A stretch of 64,000 bases of DNA from Algibacter miyuki. GTDB taxonomy: Bacteria; Bacteroidota; Bacteroidia; Flavobacteriales; Flavobacteriaceae. Below, piece by piece: positions 32,223-40,710 of the stretch. Each line of letters begins with the position of its first letter. Position 1 is the first letter of the stretch. The notes under the pieces were generated by a model. It saw nothing but the letters and a program-made list of their open reading frames with translations. It made no database searches and was not told the origin of the DNA. Made by a program: the position numbers and the translations under genes. Location: the NCBI RefSeq assembly GCF_030409805.1, contig NZ_JAUFQP010000015.1, positions 61,075 through 125,074 on the forward strand. Reading direction: 5' to 3'.

Positions 32223-34199
32223 TTATTTTTTTAATGTAAAATGGAATACTGTACCTACTTTTGGTTCGCTTTCTAACCAAATTTCTCCTTCGTGTAATTC
32301 GATGATTTTTTTTACAATAGATAAGCCTATTCCTGTAGAATCTTTACTTTTATTTAAAACATGAAATATTTTGAATATTTTATCATGGAATTTTTTATCA
32401 ATACCAATACCATTGTCTTTAATAAAAAACTGATAATGTGTGTCTAAATCTTTAATTCCAATTTCAATATTACCAACCTCTTTATCTATAAATTTAATAG
32501 AATTACTTATTAGATTCTGAAAAAGTTGTTGGAGTTTGGTTTTATTACCTATAACTACCGGAAGCGTATTTGGGATGTTGATATTTATGTGCTCCGGAAT
32601 ATATAAGGTTTTTAATAAATCGTTAACCAAAAGGCTTAGGTCTATGTCTGCTTTTTCGGTACTTTCGGAACCTATACTTGAGTAGTGTAAAACATCTGTA
32701 ATAAGTTGTTCCATTTTTTCTAGGGTATCATCAATAAGTGCTAAATTTTGTAGGCTAGCAGCATCTAGGTTGTCTTTATTGTCTGATTTTAACCAACTAA
32801 CTAAAGCATTAATACTGCGCAAGGGCGATTTTAAATCGTGAGATACCACATGGGCATACTCGTGTAATTCATCGTTACTTTTTTCTAGTTTTTTTAATAA
32901 ACTTTCTTTTTGAAGCTGAAGGTTTTTAATTTCTGTAATATCGAAATTTATACCAATAGAACCAATTATTTCGCCTTTAAGGTTGTAGTTTGGAGCGCCA
33001 CTTACTAGCCAATGTCTGGTTTGTCCTTGTTTATTTTTTATTCTAAGTTCGTATGATTCCGTTTTTCCGAGTTTCCTTTCATTAATTTGTTGTTCAATAA
33101 TACTTTTGTCTTCCTGATGGGGGAGTATATCGGCTCCTTTAAAACCTATAAGTTCTTGTTTAGTATACCCCGTCATGTTCATAAAACTTTGATTTATCAT
33201 CAAAATTTTATCATTAGTATCAACTTCTACAAGTCCTAAATTCATATTAGAGATAATGCTAGAGTATTTTTCTTTTTCTGCCTCTAAACTTTTTCTATAG
33301 TTTCTTTGTTCTGTAATATCTTTAAATGTCCATAAGTATCCTTTCGATTTATTGCCTTGAATGATAGGAATATAATTGCGTTCCAAGATTCGGCCATTAA
33401 CCATTTCTAGTTCGTCGCCTAAGACAACTTCTTTTTTCTTATCAATATCATGCATTCTTGTTATAAAATGTTCTGGGTTTTTAAATAGAACACTGTTTTG
33501 TTTAGAGGCTGCTTTACAATCGACACCTTTTAAGGCGTCTGGGGCAATATCAATATTAAAAAGTTCTGTAAATTTCTTATTTGTTAGTACAATTTCTCGA
33601 TTTTCATTTTCTAATACAACACCACTATCTAAGTTTAAAATTAAAGTAGATAATCTGTTTTCAGATTCCACGAGGCGTTCCTCCGCTTCTTTATCTTTTG
33701 TGATATCTCGTATAATGCCTTGTGCAGCAACAGCTTTACCGTTGTCGTAAATAATACTGGCATTGATGTGTAGTAATTTTTCTAAATTGAGATTAGTTTT
33801 TATTTTAATTTCAAAATCTGTTAATGTACCCTTTTGAAATAATTCCTGAAATGAGTTTGACACATATTCATAGTCCTTTGGGTTTACCATACTCATGAGG
33901 TTAACGTCCACTTTATCGTTTTCAAAACCTAATAAGGATACGGCGGCATCATTCATTTTTAAAATACTTCCCGATAAATCCATAATTAAATAAGCATCTA
34001 CAATGTTTTCAAAAACACCTTGTAATTGTGAGTTTTTTTTATCGAGTAAAAGCTCTAATTCCGAATACGATTTTTCTAACTGTTGCTTGGCTTGGTATAA
34101 TTCGGCCGCTTTGCTTTCTAGAATTTTTTCTGCTTCTTTTCTAGCGGCACGTTCTCTTGCTAAGGCTCGTTTTAGTATGTCTATTTGGTCTTGATCCAT
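32223..34199 (-). CDS. Cytoplasmic triple-PAS histidine kinase
   Basis: The 658-aa protein starts with a charged coiled coil (1-57; RALARERAARKEAEKILE), reminiscent of kinases encoded next to H-NOX genes. Three PAS-like modules follow (about 58-170, 182-298 and 308-425), then HisKA with His454 in YAHVVSHDLKSPL, and an ATPase domain with NLISNSIKF, DNGIGIDKKFH and GIGLSIVKKI. No membrane helices are present, so it senses cytoplasmic cues or a partner protein. Its ATG shares one base with the H-NOX stop (TAATG), a strong sign of a functional pair. H-NOX proteins typically inhibit such kinases when NO is bound. The FIST gene starts 2 bp after its stop. Confidence 0.9.
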   Translation of the reverse strand: MDQDQIDILKRALARERAARKEAEKILESKAAELYQAKQQLEKSYSELELLLDKKNSQLQGVFENIVDAYLIMDLSGSILKMNDAAVSLLGFENDKVDVNLMSMVNPKDYEYVSNSFQELFQKGTLTDFEIKIKTNLNLEKLLHINASIIYDNGKAVAAQGIIRDITKDKEAEERLVESENRLSTLILNLDSGVVLENENREIVLTNKKFTELFNIDIAPDALKGVDCKAASKQNSVLFKNPEHFITRMHDIDKKKEVVLGDELEMVNGRILERNYIPIIQGNKSKGYLWTFKDITEQRNYRKSLEAEKEKYSSIISNMNLGLVEVDTNDKILMINQSFMNMTGYTKQELIGFKGADILPHQEDKSIIEQQINERKLGKTESYELRIKNKQGQTRHWLVSGAPNYNLKGEIIGSIGINFDITEIKNLQLQKESLLKKLEKSNDELHEYAHVVSHDLKSPLRSINALVSWLKSDNKDNLDAASLQNLALIDDTLEKMEQLITDVLHYSSIGSESTEKADIDLSLLVNDLLKTLYIPEHININIPNTLPVVIGNKTKLQQLFQNLISNSIKFIDKEVGNIEIGIKDLDTHYQFFIKDNGIGIDKKFHDKIFKIFHVLNKSKDSTGIGLSIVKKIIELHEGEIWLESEPKVGTVFHFTLKK

Positions 34200-34738
34200 T
34201 AGTCTTGCTTAATTATAAACTTAACCTCGGTACCGTCTTCTTTAATTTTTTCTAGCTCAATAGTTGCTGTGGCATTAAAGTGCTCGAAAGTTTTGTTCAT
34301 TAAACCAAGACCAAAATAGTGCATGGCTCTGCTAGATTTATAAATCATTATGAGCGATTTATCTGTTTTTTCTAAGACTTCAAAAGTAGGTAACTCTGCA
34401 TCTGGATATATTTTTCTAACCTCAATATGTATATGGTTTTCAATAGAAGCCAGCATTTCTATGGGGTCTTTGTAAGAGTCTATTAAACCTGGGTAACTTT
34501 GTGCAAGTACGCTGAAAAAGTGTTCGGCATAGACTAGTAATAAATCATCTATTGAAATGTTTGTGTTAGCGCTTAAATGTTGTAAAAGTTGTAACATATC
34601 CGAAAATTTATATGTACCAACCGCAGTGTAAACGCCATTTGCTTCGAGGTTTGATTCGTGGATTATTTTATCAACCATTGCCAAGCCAAACTTGTTTTCA
34701 ACTAAATCTAAGAATTCGGTAAAAACGATGCCTTTCAT
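34199..34738 (-). CDS. H-NOX (HNOB) haem nitric-oxide/oxygen sensor
   Basis: The 179-aa protein has the length and fold order of a stand-alone H-NOX. The signature YxSxR is present as Tyr133-Lys-Ser135-Ser-Arg137, which contacts the haem propionates. The proximal histidine is most likely His104 (NHIHIEV), 29 residues before the Tyr as in characterised members. KIYPDAELPTF follows as expected. The N-terminal half has FLDLVENKFG. Facultative bacterial H-NOX proteins bind NO at picomolar-nanomolar affinity and inhibit an adjacent kinase or cyclase. Here the kinase gene overlaps the stop by one base and the receiver gene abuts the start, so signalling to this operon's relay is very likely. Confidence 0.9.
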   Translation of the reverse strand: MKGIVFTEFLDLVENKFGLAMVDKIIHESNLEANGVYTAVGTYKFSDMLQLLQHLSANTNISIDDLLLVYAEHFFSVLAQSYPGLIDSYKDPIEMLASIENHIHIEVRKIYPDAELPTFEVLEKTDKSLIMIYKSSRAMHYFGLGLMNKTFEHFNATATIELEKIKEDGTEVKFIIKQD

Positions 34739-35149
34739 TTATATGTTTTTTAATTCATTAATACTCCAGTAGGCCAAAAGTTTTTCGATTTTAGATACGT
34801 ACTCTTCATACTTTAAGGGTTTTAAAACATAACCGGCTATACCAATTCGATAACATTCTAATAAGTCTTTTTGATTACTAGATGTGGTTAAAATAATAGT
34901 AGGTATATATTTTAATACGTCATCCTTTTTAAGAATACTTAAAAATTCGATACCATTTATTTTTGGCATGTTTAAATCTAATAAAATTATGTCAGGTAAT
35001 TCTTCTTTTTTCTCTAAAAATGTCAAAGCATCTTCACCATTATTGGTTTCAATAATTTTATGATCAAGTTTGAGAGATGAAACAGCTCTATTCAGTTTCA
35101 TAATTTCAATCATATCATCTTCTATTAATAGTATTTTGAGAGCTTTCAT
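34739..35149 (-). CDS. Stand-alone receiver, first gene of the phosphorelay operon
   Basis: The 136-aa protein is a receiver domain with LIEDD at the start, phospho-acceptor Asp58 in ILLDLNMP, ILTTSS and the lysine in YVLKPL. No output domain is attached. It directly abuts the H-NOX gene with no gap and heads the seven-gene operon. A LytTR-type promoter (35174-35263) suggests positive feedback by the last gene of the operon. It could act as a phosphate sink or as an allosteric partner, for instance of the kinases or of the receiver-GT2 fusion. Confidence 0.88.
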   Translation of the reverse strand: MKALKILLIEDDMIEIMKLNRAVSSLKLDHKIIETNNGEDALTFLEKKEELPDIILLDLNMPKINGIEFLSILKKDDVLKYIPTIILTTSSNQKDLLECYRIGIAGYVLKPLKYEEYVSKIEKLLAYWSINELKNI

Positions 35150-35173
35150 TTTTATGTAGGTTTTTTTTATGAT

Positions 35174-35263
35174 TAAAGATATTACTATTGATTTTTATTT
35201 TGAGATGTTTTAGTTAAGTTTAAATTAAGTGTAGATTAATGGGAGATAGGTATAGACGAATGG
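35174..35263 (-). promoter_or_regulatory. LytTR-type tandem repeat promoter E (phosphorelay operon)
   Basis: Plus-strand units begin at 35208 (TTTTAGTTAAGTTT, weak), 35229 (GTGTAGATTAATGG) and 35250 (GTATAGACGAATGG), exactly 21 bp apart. The two strong units agree at 11 of 14 positions. The -7 box TATCTTTA starts at 35181, 48 bp from the 35229 unit. Confidence 0.68.
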
Positions 35264-35342
35264 TTTTGTAATGATTGTTTATTGGTAGAAATGGAGCGGT
35301 ATTATGAAGGTTAATTTAAATGGTGATGACACTTAAAAACCA

Positions 35343-35376
35343 GAAAAAAACTAAACGTAACGTTTAAATAGTTTTG
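35343..35376 (-). terminator. Candidate terminator / perfect palindrome after the XylR-type gene
   Basis: TAAACGTAACGTTTA (35352-35366) is a perfect inverted repeat around a central A. It is flanked by AAAACTA and TAGTTTT arms and a T-run on the minus strand. It lies 70 bp past the XylR-type stop and could be its terminator. The AACG/CGTT core also resembles an operator half-site, and the two uses cannot be separated by eye. Confidence 0.4.
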
Positions 35377-35445
35377 TTTTTATCACATTCAAAAGAGAAG
35401 AAAGAATGAATTAAGAAAAGAAAAATATTACTGTTTCAAAAAAAT

Positions 35446-36588
35446 CTATCGACGTTGTTTCCTGTAAATGCTAGGAGAAATACCTATTTCTTTTTTAAAA
35501 ATATAGCCCATATAACTCTGGTGCTCAATTCCTGCTCTTTCTGAAATTTCTAAAAGAGACATGTCTGTTTCTATCAGTAATTCTTTTATTCGATTTATTT
35601 TTAATCGTAATATTTCTTCAAAAGGAGTTCTGCCAATAGCTTTTTTAAACCGCGCCTCAAATACTCTTCTAGAGGTTGGTATATTTTTTATAATCTCGTC
35701 AATAGTTAGTGTGCCTTTCAATGCATTTTCATGAATATAGTGAAGTGCTTCGGATATTATAGGGTCATGGATAGCTTTAATATCGGTTGATTTCCTTTGA
35801 ATAACCTGTATAGGCTTTACTCTAATTTCGGTACTAGACAACGTTTTGCCAGTCATTATTTGGTTGAGTAATTCTGCAGATAAATACCCAATTCGGTAAG
35901 GGTCCGTTTGGATGCTTGATAGTCTTGGTTTGCATAAATCACAGATAAGTTCGTCGTTATCCACACCTATAATAGCAACTTCTTCTGGAACATATATACC
36001 GGTTAATTGACAAATTTCTATAATTTGTCTTCCCAGGTTATCGTATGGTGCAAATATACCAATGGGTTTGGGGAGTTGTTTTAGCCATTCGGAAAGGAGA
36101 TCTAGTTGCGTATTCCATTTTACACCAGCATTTTTTTCTGAAAAATGATATTCAAATAGGTTATAGTTTTTTTCTTTTAAGATCTCACTAAAATGGTGTT
36201 GACGCCAGTATGACCAGTTGTAGGGAACTCCACAAAATGCAAAATTTTTAAAACCACAACTTCTCAAATGTTCAAATGCAAGTTTTGCAATGGCCTTATC
36301 ATCTGTTTCAACCCATGGAATAGATGGTATAAACCGACCCGAGCTAACATCAATAGTGGGGAGGTTTGCTTTTTGAATAATTTTAGCCATCTGTGGATTT
36401 TCTATTCTAGCAATTATGCCGTCGCCTTTCCAGTCGTTTAACCATTCTGGGTGGCATTCCCCTCTGCTAAATTCCCCCATGAAAACAGACCAATGCGTGT
36501 TTTCCTTAATGTAGGCATGAATACCTCTTAAAAGGCCTCTTGCGTAGGCATTTGATGTTTCTATTAAAAGGGCAACTTTTTCGCTCAT
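35446..36588 (-). CDS. XylR-type transcriptional regulator (LacI-like sensor plus AraC domain)
   Basis: The 380-aa protein combines a sugar-binding LacI/GalR-type domain (about 1-265) with a C-terminal AraC DNA-binding domain (about 280-380). The first domain has LLIETSNAYARGLLRGI, VETDDKAIAKLAFEHL and VAIIGVDNDELICDL. The second has IPTSRRVFEARFKKAIG and ISERAGIEHQSYMGYIFKKE. This order is that of E. coli XylR and is common in Bacteroidota and Planctomycetes sugar operons. It is divergent from the DUF1080 operon across 264 bp, so it should control that operon in response to a sugar or sugar derivative. The inducer is unknown. Confidence 0.88.
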   Translation of the reverse strand: MSEKVALLIETSNAYARGLLRGIHAYIKENTHWSVFMGEFSRGECHPEWLNDWKGDGIIARIENPQMAKIIQKANLPTIDVSSGRFIPSIPWVETDDKAIAKLAFEHLRSCGFKNFAFCGVPYNWSYWRQHHFSEILKEKNYNLFEYHFSEKNAGVKWNTQLDLLSEWLKQLPKPIGIFAPYDNLGRQIIEICQLTGIYVPEEVAIIGVDNDELICDLCKPRLSSIQTDPYRIGYLSAELLNQIMTGKTLSSTEIRVKPIQVIQRKSTDIKAIHDPIISEALHYIHENALKGTLTIDEIIKNIPTSRRVFEARFKKAIGRTPFEEILRLKINRIKELLIETDMSLLEISERAGIEHQSYMGYIFKKEIGISPSIYRKQRR

Positions 36589-36852
36589 GCTGATGGTAAT
36601 ATATCTACAAAGAACAGCATAATGTTATAAACAACATAGCCCTTTCTCATGTATATTTGTTAAATCATTCATTTTACTAATTTTGATTTATCTGTTTTTC
36701 AATAAATGTATATTGAAATTACCATCAGAAAGACATGATGTTTAGATATAAAATTAGAACATTTATAATGATGAAAATATACCTTGGATGTTTTTGCCCA
36801 ATCCAATAGAAATATTTACTAAACTTTAATATTGAAAATAATATAATAATAT

Positions 36853-37488
36853 ATGAAGTCGAATCTAATTAAATATAGTTGTTGCTTTTTTCTTGTTTTT
36901 CTAACGCAGACTTGTCTCAGTCAGGTAGTGAGTAAGGAAGTCGTCGTTAATTTAAATGAGTGGAAAGCTGTAAACCCAGATAATCAACATTTTTGGACTG
37001 TGACTGATAGTACTTTGGTTGGTGGAACTGGAGAACAGAAAATACCGGTGAATACATATTTGAGTTCCAAAGAAACTTATAAAGACTTCGAATTGAGATG
37101 CCTTTTTCGTTTGACAGGAGACCATAATTTAGGACTCATTAATAGCGGAATCCAGTACCGTTCTATTGTTGAAGGAAACAAAATTTCTGGTTATCAAGCC
37201 GATATAGGTAAAGGCTATTGGGGAGATATTTATGATGAACACCGTCGAAAAAAGTTGATAGACGGAGACATGAGTGTATTAAAACAGTTGCTCAACGACG
37301 ATGGTTGGAATAGCTATATTGTACGCTGTAAAGGCGATGTACACGAGCTTTATATTAACGGTGTAAAAACAACTGAATATCAAGAACTGAATAAAGATAT
37401 TCCTTCAGAAGGAGTTATCGCTTTCCAATTACATAAAGGAGGAAATGCTAAAATAGAAGTTAAAAATATTACCATAACAAAGCTTTAG
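36853..37488 (+). CDS. DUF1080 protein (3-keto-disaccharide hydrolase family)
   Basis: The 211-aa secreted protein (signal 1-23, ending CLSQ) is a single DUF1080 concanavalin-like beta sandwich. Conserved blocks are LNEWKAVNPDN, TYKDFELRCLFRL, NSGIQYRS, GYQADIG, WNSYIVRCKG and ELYINGVKT. Family members are now known as 3-keto-disaccharide/3-keto-glycoside hydrolases or lyases that cleave sugars first oxidised at C3. Here the oxidising enzyme could be the dehydrogenase 31 bp downstream. It is the first gene of a four-gene operon divergent from the XylR-type regulator. Confidence 0.85.
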   Translation: MKSNLIKYSCCFFLVFLTQTCLSQVVSKEVVVNLNEWKAVNPDNQHFWTVTDSTLVGGTGEQKIPVNTYLSSKETYKDFELRCLFRLTGDHNLGLINSGIQYRSIVEGNKISGYQADIGKGYWGDIYDEHRRKKLIDGDMSVLKQLLNDDGWNSYIVRCKGDVHELYINGVKTTEYQELNKDIPSEGVIAFQLHKGGNAKIEVKNITITKL

Positions 37489-37519
37489 AAGGCTAATATT
37501 CAAACGAAATTTTTAAATA

Positions 37520-40500
37520 ATGAAGAATAGAAGTAAGTTGTTTTTTTTGAGTTGCATAGTGGTGTTTTTCAATGTTGGATGTGGCGAGGAAACTGATAAA
37601 TATAAAGAGGAAGATAACACCAGAACAATATTTAATCTAACAAAAAAAACACAATCTGCAAGAACAGAAGTCTATTCTCCAGAAGAAGAACTCGCGGGCT
37701 TTACTGTTCCAGATGGTTTCGTAATAGAACTTGTGGCTAGTGAGAAAGATGGTATTGTTAATCCCATCGATCTTACGTTTGACGATAGTGGAAGACTATG
37801 GACTCAGACAGCAAAAATGTATCCTCTAGATCCCGTTGCTGGTATTCCTTTTAGAGAAGTAATGAAATTAATAGAAGACCCTGTTGCACAACAGAAGAAC
37901 CCTAATTTTAAACGAATTTCAGATTTGTATAAGGGGAATATTAAGGGAGATGATAAAATCTTGGTACTTTCTGGTCTTTATGATAATGCAGTAAAAGTAA
38001 ATACTTGGGCCGATGGTTTGGCGATACCTCAATCGATTTTACCTTATAAAAACGGAAGTTATGTGGCTCAGGGTTCTGAATTGTTTTTTTTAAGTGATAC
38101 TAATAACGACGGAAAAGCAGACACGAGAACGCCTATGTTTACTGGTTTTGGCTATACGGATACCCATACTATGGCACACACCATGAAAAGAGGTCCTGGC
38201 GATTGGATTCATTTTAGCCATGGCGCCTTAAATAAAGGAGAGGTTTCTTCACTAGTAAGTGATGCCAAAACACGGATTGACTACAGTAAAATAGCGCGTT
38301 TTTCTTTGGATGCAAAAAAAATAGAGATAGTAAGTTCTGGGCTCAATAATATTTGGGGGTTTCAAATGCGTAATAATGGACAATGGTTCGGATGCGAAGC
38401 CAATGATAAAGGATATTCTGTGGCCCCCATGGAAGTAGGTACAGGTTTTTCAGGAATTGGAGGTCAACGTATACGTCCGTATCAGCCTTGGATGCCGGAA
38501 GTACATTCATTTCGTGTGGGAGGGACTGGTATTTCAGGACTTGCCTTTGTTGAGGATACTGCAGGTTCATTTCCTGAAGAATGGAAAAATGTAGCCTTTT
38601 TGGCGAACCCTATAAGTAGCACTATTAATGCCGTTAGAATTATAAGAAACCCTGATGGTACTGTTTCTTCAGAACATCTTCCTGATTTTTTATCTTCGGA
38701 AGACGATTGGTTTAGACCCGTTAATATGGAGTTTGGACCGGACGGAAGTCTTTACATTGCAGATTGGTATAATAAAATAGTGTCGCATAACGAAGTTTCA
38801 ACAACACATCCCGACCGCGATAAATCACATGGACGTATTTGGCGTATTCGTCATAAATCGCAACAGCCGGTTAAAATACCCGATTTCTATAAATTGAAAA
38901 CAAATGAACTTGTAGGTTATCTAAAATCGCCATCTTTTTGGGCTAAACAAGCGGCTTGGCATCAAATAACAGATCGACCTATTGAAGAAACTAAAATACT
39001 CGCTAATGATTTGATTGCATTAGCAGCTGATAAAAATCAAGATGAGGTTACTCGTATTGCGGCACTATGGTCTTTGGAAGGAATAAAACATTATAATGAA
39101 GCACTTATGATGGATTTACTTAATTCTACTGAAGATAATTTGAGAAGGGAAGCAGTTCGTGCTTTGGTGTCGTTTTCGCTTTCTGCAGAAAATTTGGCTA
39201 AACTATTAAAAAAGCCGTCTGTAGATACTAATGTTATGGTGAGGTCTCAGGTATTGAGAACCTTGGATCAAGCGGCTGTGGCAAATACTGAAATCATAGC
39301 GCTTTTGGTTGATGCCTGTAAACCGCCACTTGAAGGAAATGCGCTTGGTGGTGCTTATGAACGTAATTTTGAACGTTATTTAGCCCGTAAAGCATTAGAG
39401 TTGTATCCGAAAGAACTTTATGCATTCATGAATTCATCTAAAGCAGGGGAGTATGATGTGTCCAATCTTATTTGGGCAAGTCAAGCACTGCCTCAACAGG
39501 AAAAAGAAAGAACGTTTTTATCCCTTTGGAAAAAAGCAGATTATAAAGAATTAGACAAGGCAAACTTCATTATTGTATCTGAAATGTTAGGGAATAAGGC
39601 TATTTCAAAAGCTGTAGAGCCGGTGCTGCATCAAAAAAATAAAGCAGCCACGCATGTTTCATTTGTATTGAATAATATTGGGCGGATGCAATCTGATGAA
39701 TTAACACGTTTATTAACGAAACCAATTCAAGATTTGTTGGAAAGTGATGATGTATTGGAACAGAACCTTGGATTAGAAGCAGTGGGCAAACTAAAGATTA
39801 ATACCCTTAAAAATAAGGTCGTTCATTTAGCGAATGATAAATCTTCAGAAAAAACACTTGGATTAGTTTTACGAGCAATTAAAAATCAACCTAAAGACAA
39901 TAAAGAAGTTCTTAAGCAATTGTTTGATAACGAGAAGCTAAGCATTCGTTTAAGAGCGTCTGCGTTAGAAGGACTTTCGAAAGCAAATATGGGAGAGGCT
40001 GTTGCTGGACTAAAAAGTTGGGCAGCAAATCTTGACGAACGGGAGCTGCGTGCTATTACAAAAGAAATTTCAGGAAGTAAAGCAGGTGCCGAGCTTCTTA
40101 AAAAATCTTACAAGGATGGTGTATTAAAAGGGAATGCTTTTGATATTTCTAGTGCTGAAAAAGTACTTCAAATCAATGCGAAAAATGAAACGGGTATAGC
40201 TTTAATGAAGGATGTTGAACATCGATTAAATGAAGAACGAAAAGGGTTTGAAGCGAAACTTAAGAAGTACATGACCTTGGCTGAAAAGGGAGGAGGCGAT
40301 CCAAAAGCTGGTGAAAATTTATTTCAAATATGTTTGCAATGTCACTCAGTGGGCAATAAAGGATACGAGTTTGCTCCGGCACTAGATGGTTCGGCTATGC
40401 GAGAAAATGAAGCTTTGTTAACAGCTATATTAGATCCGGATGCTGCTATGGAAGCTTCCTATGCTGTTTATAGTGTTACTAATAAAGACGGAACAAAAGC

Positions 40501-40699
40501 GGAAGGTTATTTGGTGAAGAAAGATGATCGAGGTACAACTTTAGGATTTATTGGTGGTGGCGAAATGTTTATTCAATCTAAAGATATCATGAAGCAAGGA
40601 TTTATCGGTGGACGATCTTTTATGATAAAAGGGCTTATAGATGGTTATACTGATGAACAGGTTTCAAACTTGCTCGCATATATCAAAACATTAAAATAA
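37520..40699 (+). CDS. PVC-type membrane-bound dehydrogenase with HEAT repeats and cytochrome c domain
   Basis: The 1059-aa protein is a predicted lipoprotein (lipobox FNVGC, Cys21). A beta-propeller dehydrogenase-like domain (about 60-460; LWTQTAKMYP, GPDGSLYIADWYNK, DKSHGRIWRI) resembles the Planctomycete-type membrane-bound dehydrogenase and the PQQ/glucose-sorbosone dehydrogenase fold. Alpha-helical HEAT-like repeats follow (about 470-900). A C-terminal c-type cytochrome has CLQCH at 938-942 and a late PVC-type haem-binding segment. It should oxidise a sugar or glycoside in the periplasm and pass electrons through haem c. The gene context (DUF1080) suggests oxidation to 3-keto sugars, though the exact substrate is unknown. 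Confidence 0.82.
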   Translation: MKNRSKLFFLSCIVVFFNVGCGEETDKYKEEDNTRTIFNLTKKTQSARTEVYSPEEELAGFTVPDGFVIELVASEKDGIVNPIDLTFDDSGRLWTQTAKMYPLDPVAGIPFREVMKLIEDPVAQQKNPNFKRISDLYKGNIKGDDKILVLSGLYDNAVKVNTWADGLAIPQSILPYKNGSYVAQGSELFFLSDTNNDGKADTRTPMFTGFGYTDTHTMAHTMKRGPGDWIHFSHGALNKGEVSSLVSDAKTRIDYSKIARFSLDAKKIEIVSSGLNNIWGFQMRNNGQWFGCEANDKGYSVAPMEVGTGFSGIGGQRIRPYQPWMPEVHSFRVGGTGISGLAFVEDTAGSFPEEWKNVAFLANPISSTINAVRIIRNPDGTVSSEHLPDFLSSEDDWFRPVNMEFGPDGSLYIADWYNKIVSHNEVSTTHPDRDKSHGRIWRIRHKSQQPVKIPDFYKLKTNELVGYLKSPSFWAKQAAWHQITDRPIEETKILANDLIALAADKNQDEVTRIAALWSLEGIKHYNEALMMDLLNSTEDNLRREAVRALVSFSLSAENLAKLLKKPSVDTNVMVRSQVLRTLDQAAVANTEIIALLVDACKPPLEGNALGGAYERNFERYLARKALELYPKELYAFMNSSKAGEYDVSNLIWASQALPQQEKERTFLSLWKKADYKELDKANFIIVSEMLGNKAISKAVEPVLHQKNKAATHVSFVLNNIGRMQSDELTRLLTKPIQDLLESDDVLEQNLGLEAVGKLKINTLKNKVVHLANDKSSEKTLGLVLRAIKNQPKDNKEVLKQLFDNEKLSIRLRASALEGLSKANMGEAVAGLKSWAANLDERELRAITKEISGSKAGAELLKKSYKDGVLKGNAFDISSAEKVLQINAKNETGIALMKDVEHRLNEERKGFEAKLKKYMTLAEKGGGDPKAGENLFQICLQCHSVGNKGYEFAPALDGSAMRENEALLTAILDPDAAMEASYAVYSVTNKDGTKAEGYLVKKDDRGTTLGFIGGGEMFIQSKDIMKQGFIGGRSFMIKGLIDGYTDEQVSNLLAYIKTLK

Positions 40700-40710
40700 A
40701 CGATATATAA

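Noticed and set aside
31087..32280. The longer FIST reading frame beginning at 32280.
   Set aside because: The extra 20 residues lie inside the kinase gene and are basic and unrelated to FIST. The ATG at 32220, just after the kinase stop, fits the family.
14811..35263. The recurring repeats as a CRISPR array or transposon ends.
   Set aside because: Copies are separated by kilobases, occur only in promoter regions, are direct rather than terminally inverted and show no spacer structure or transposase.
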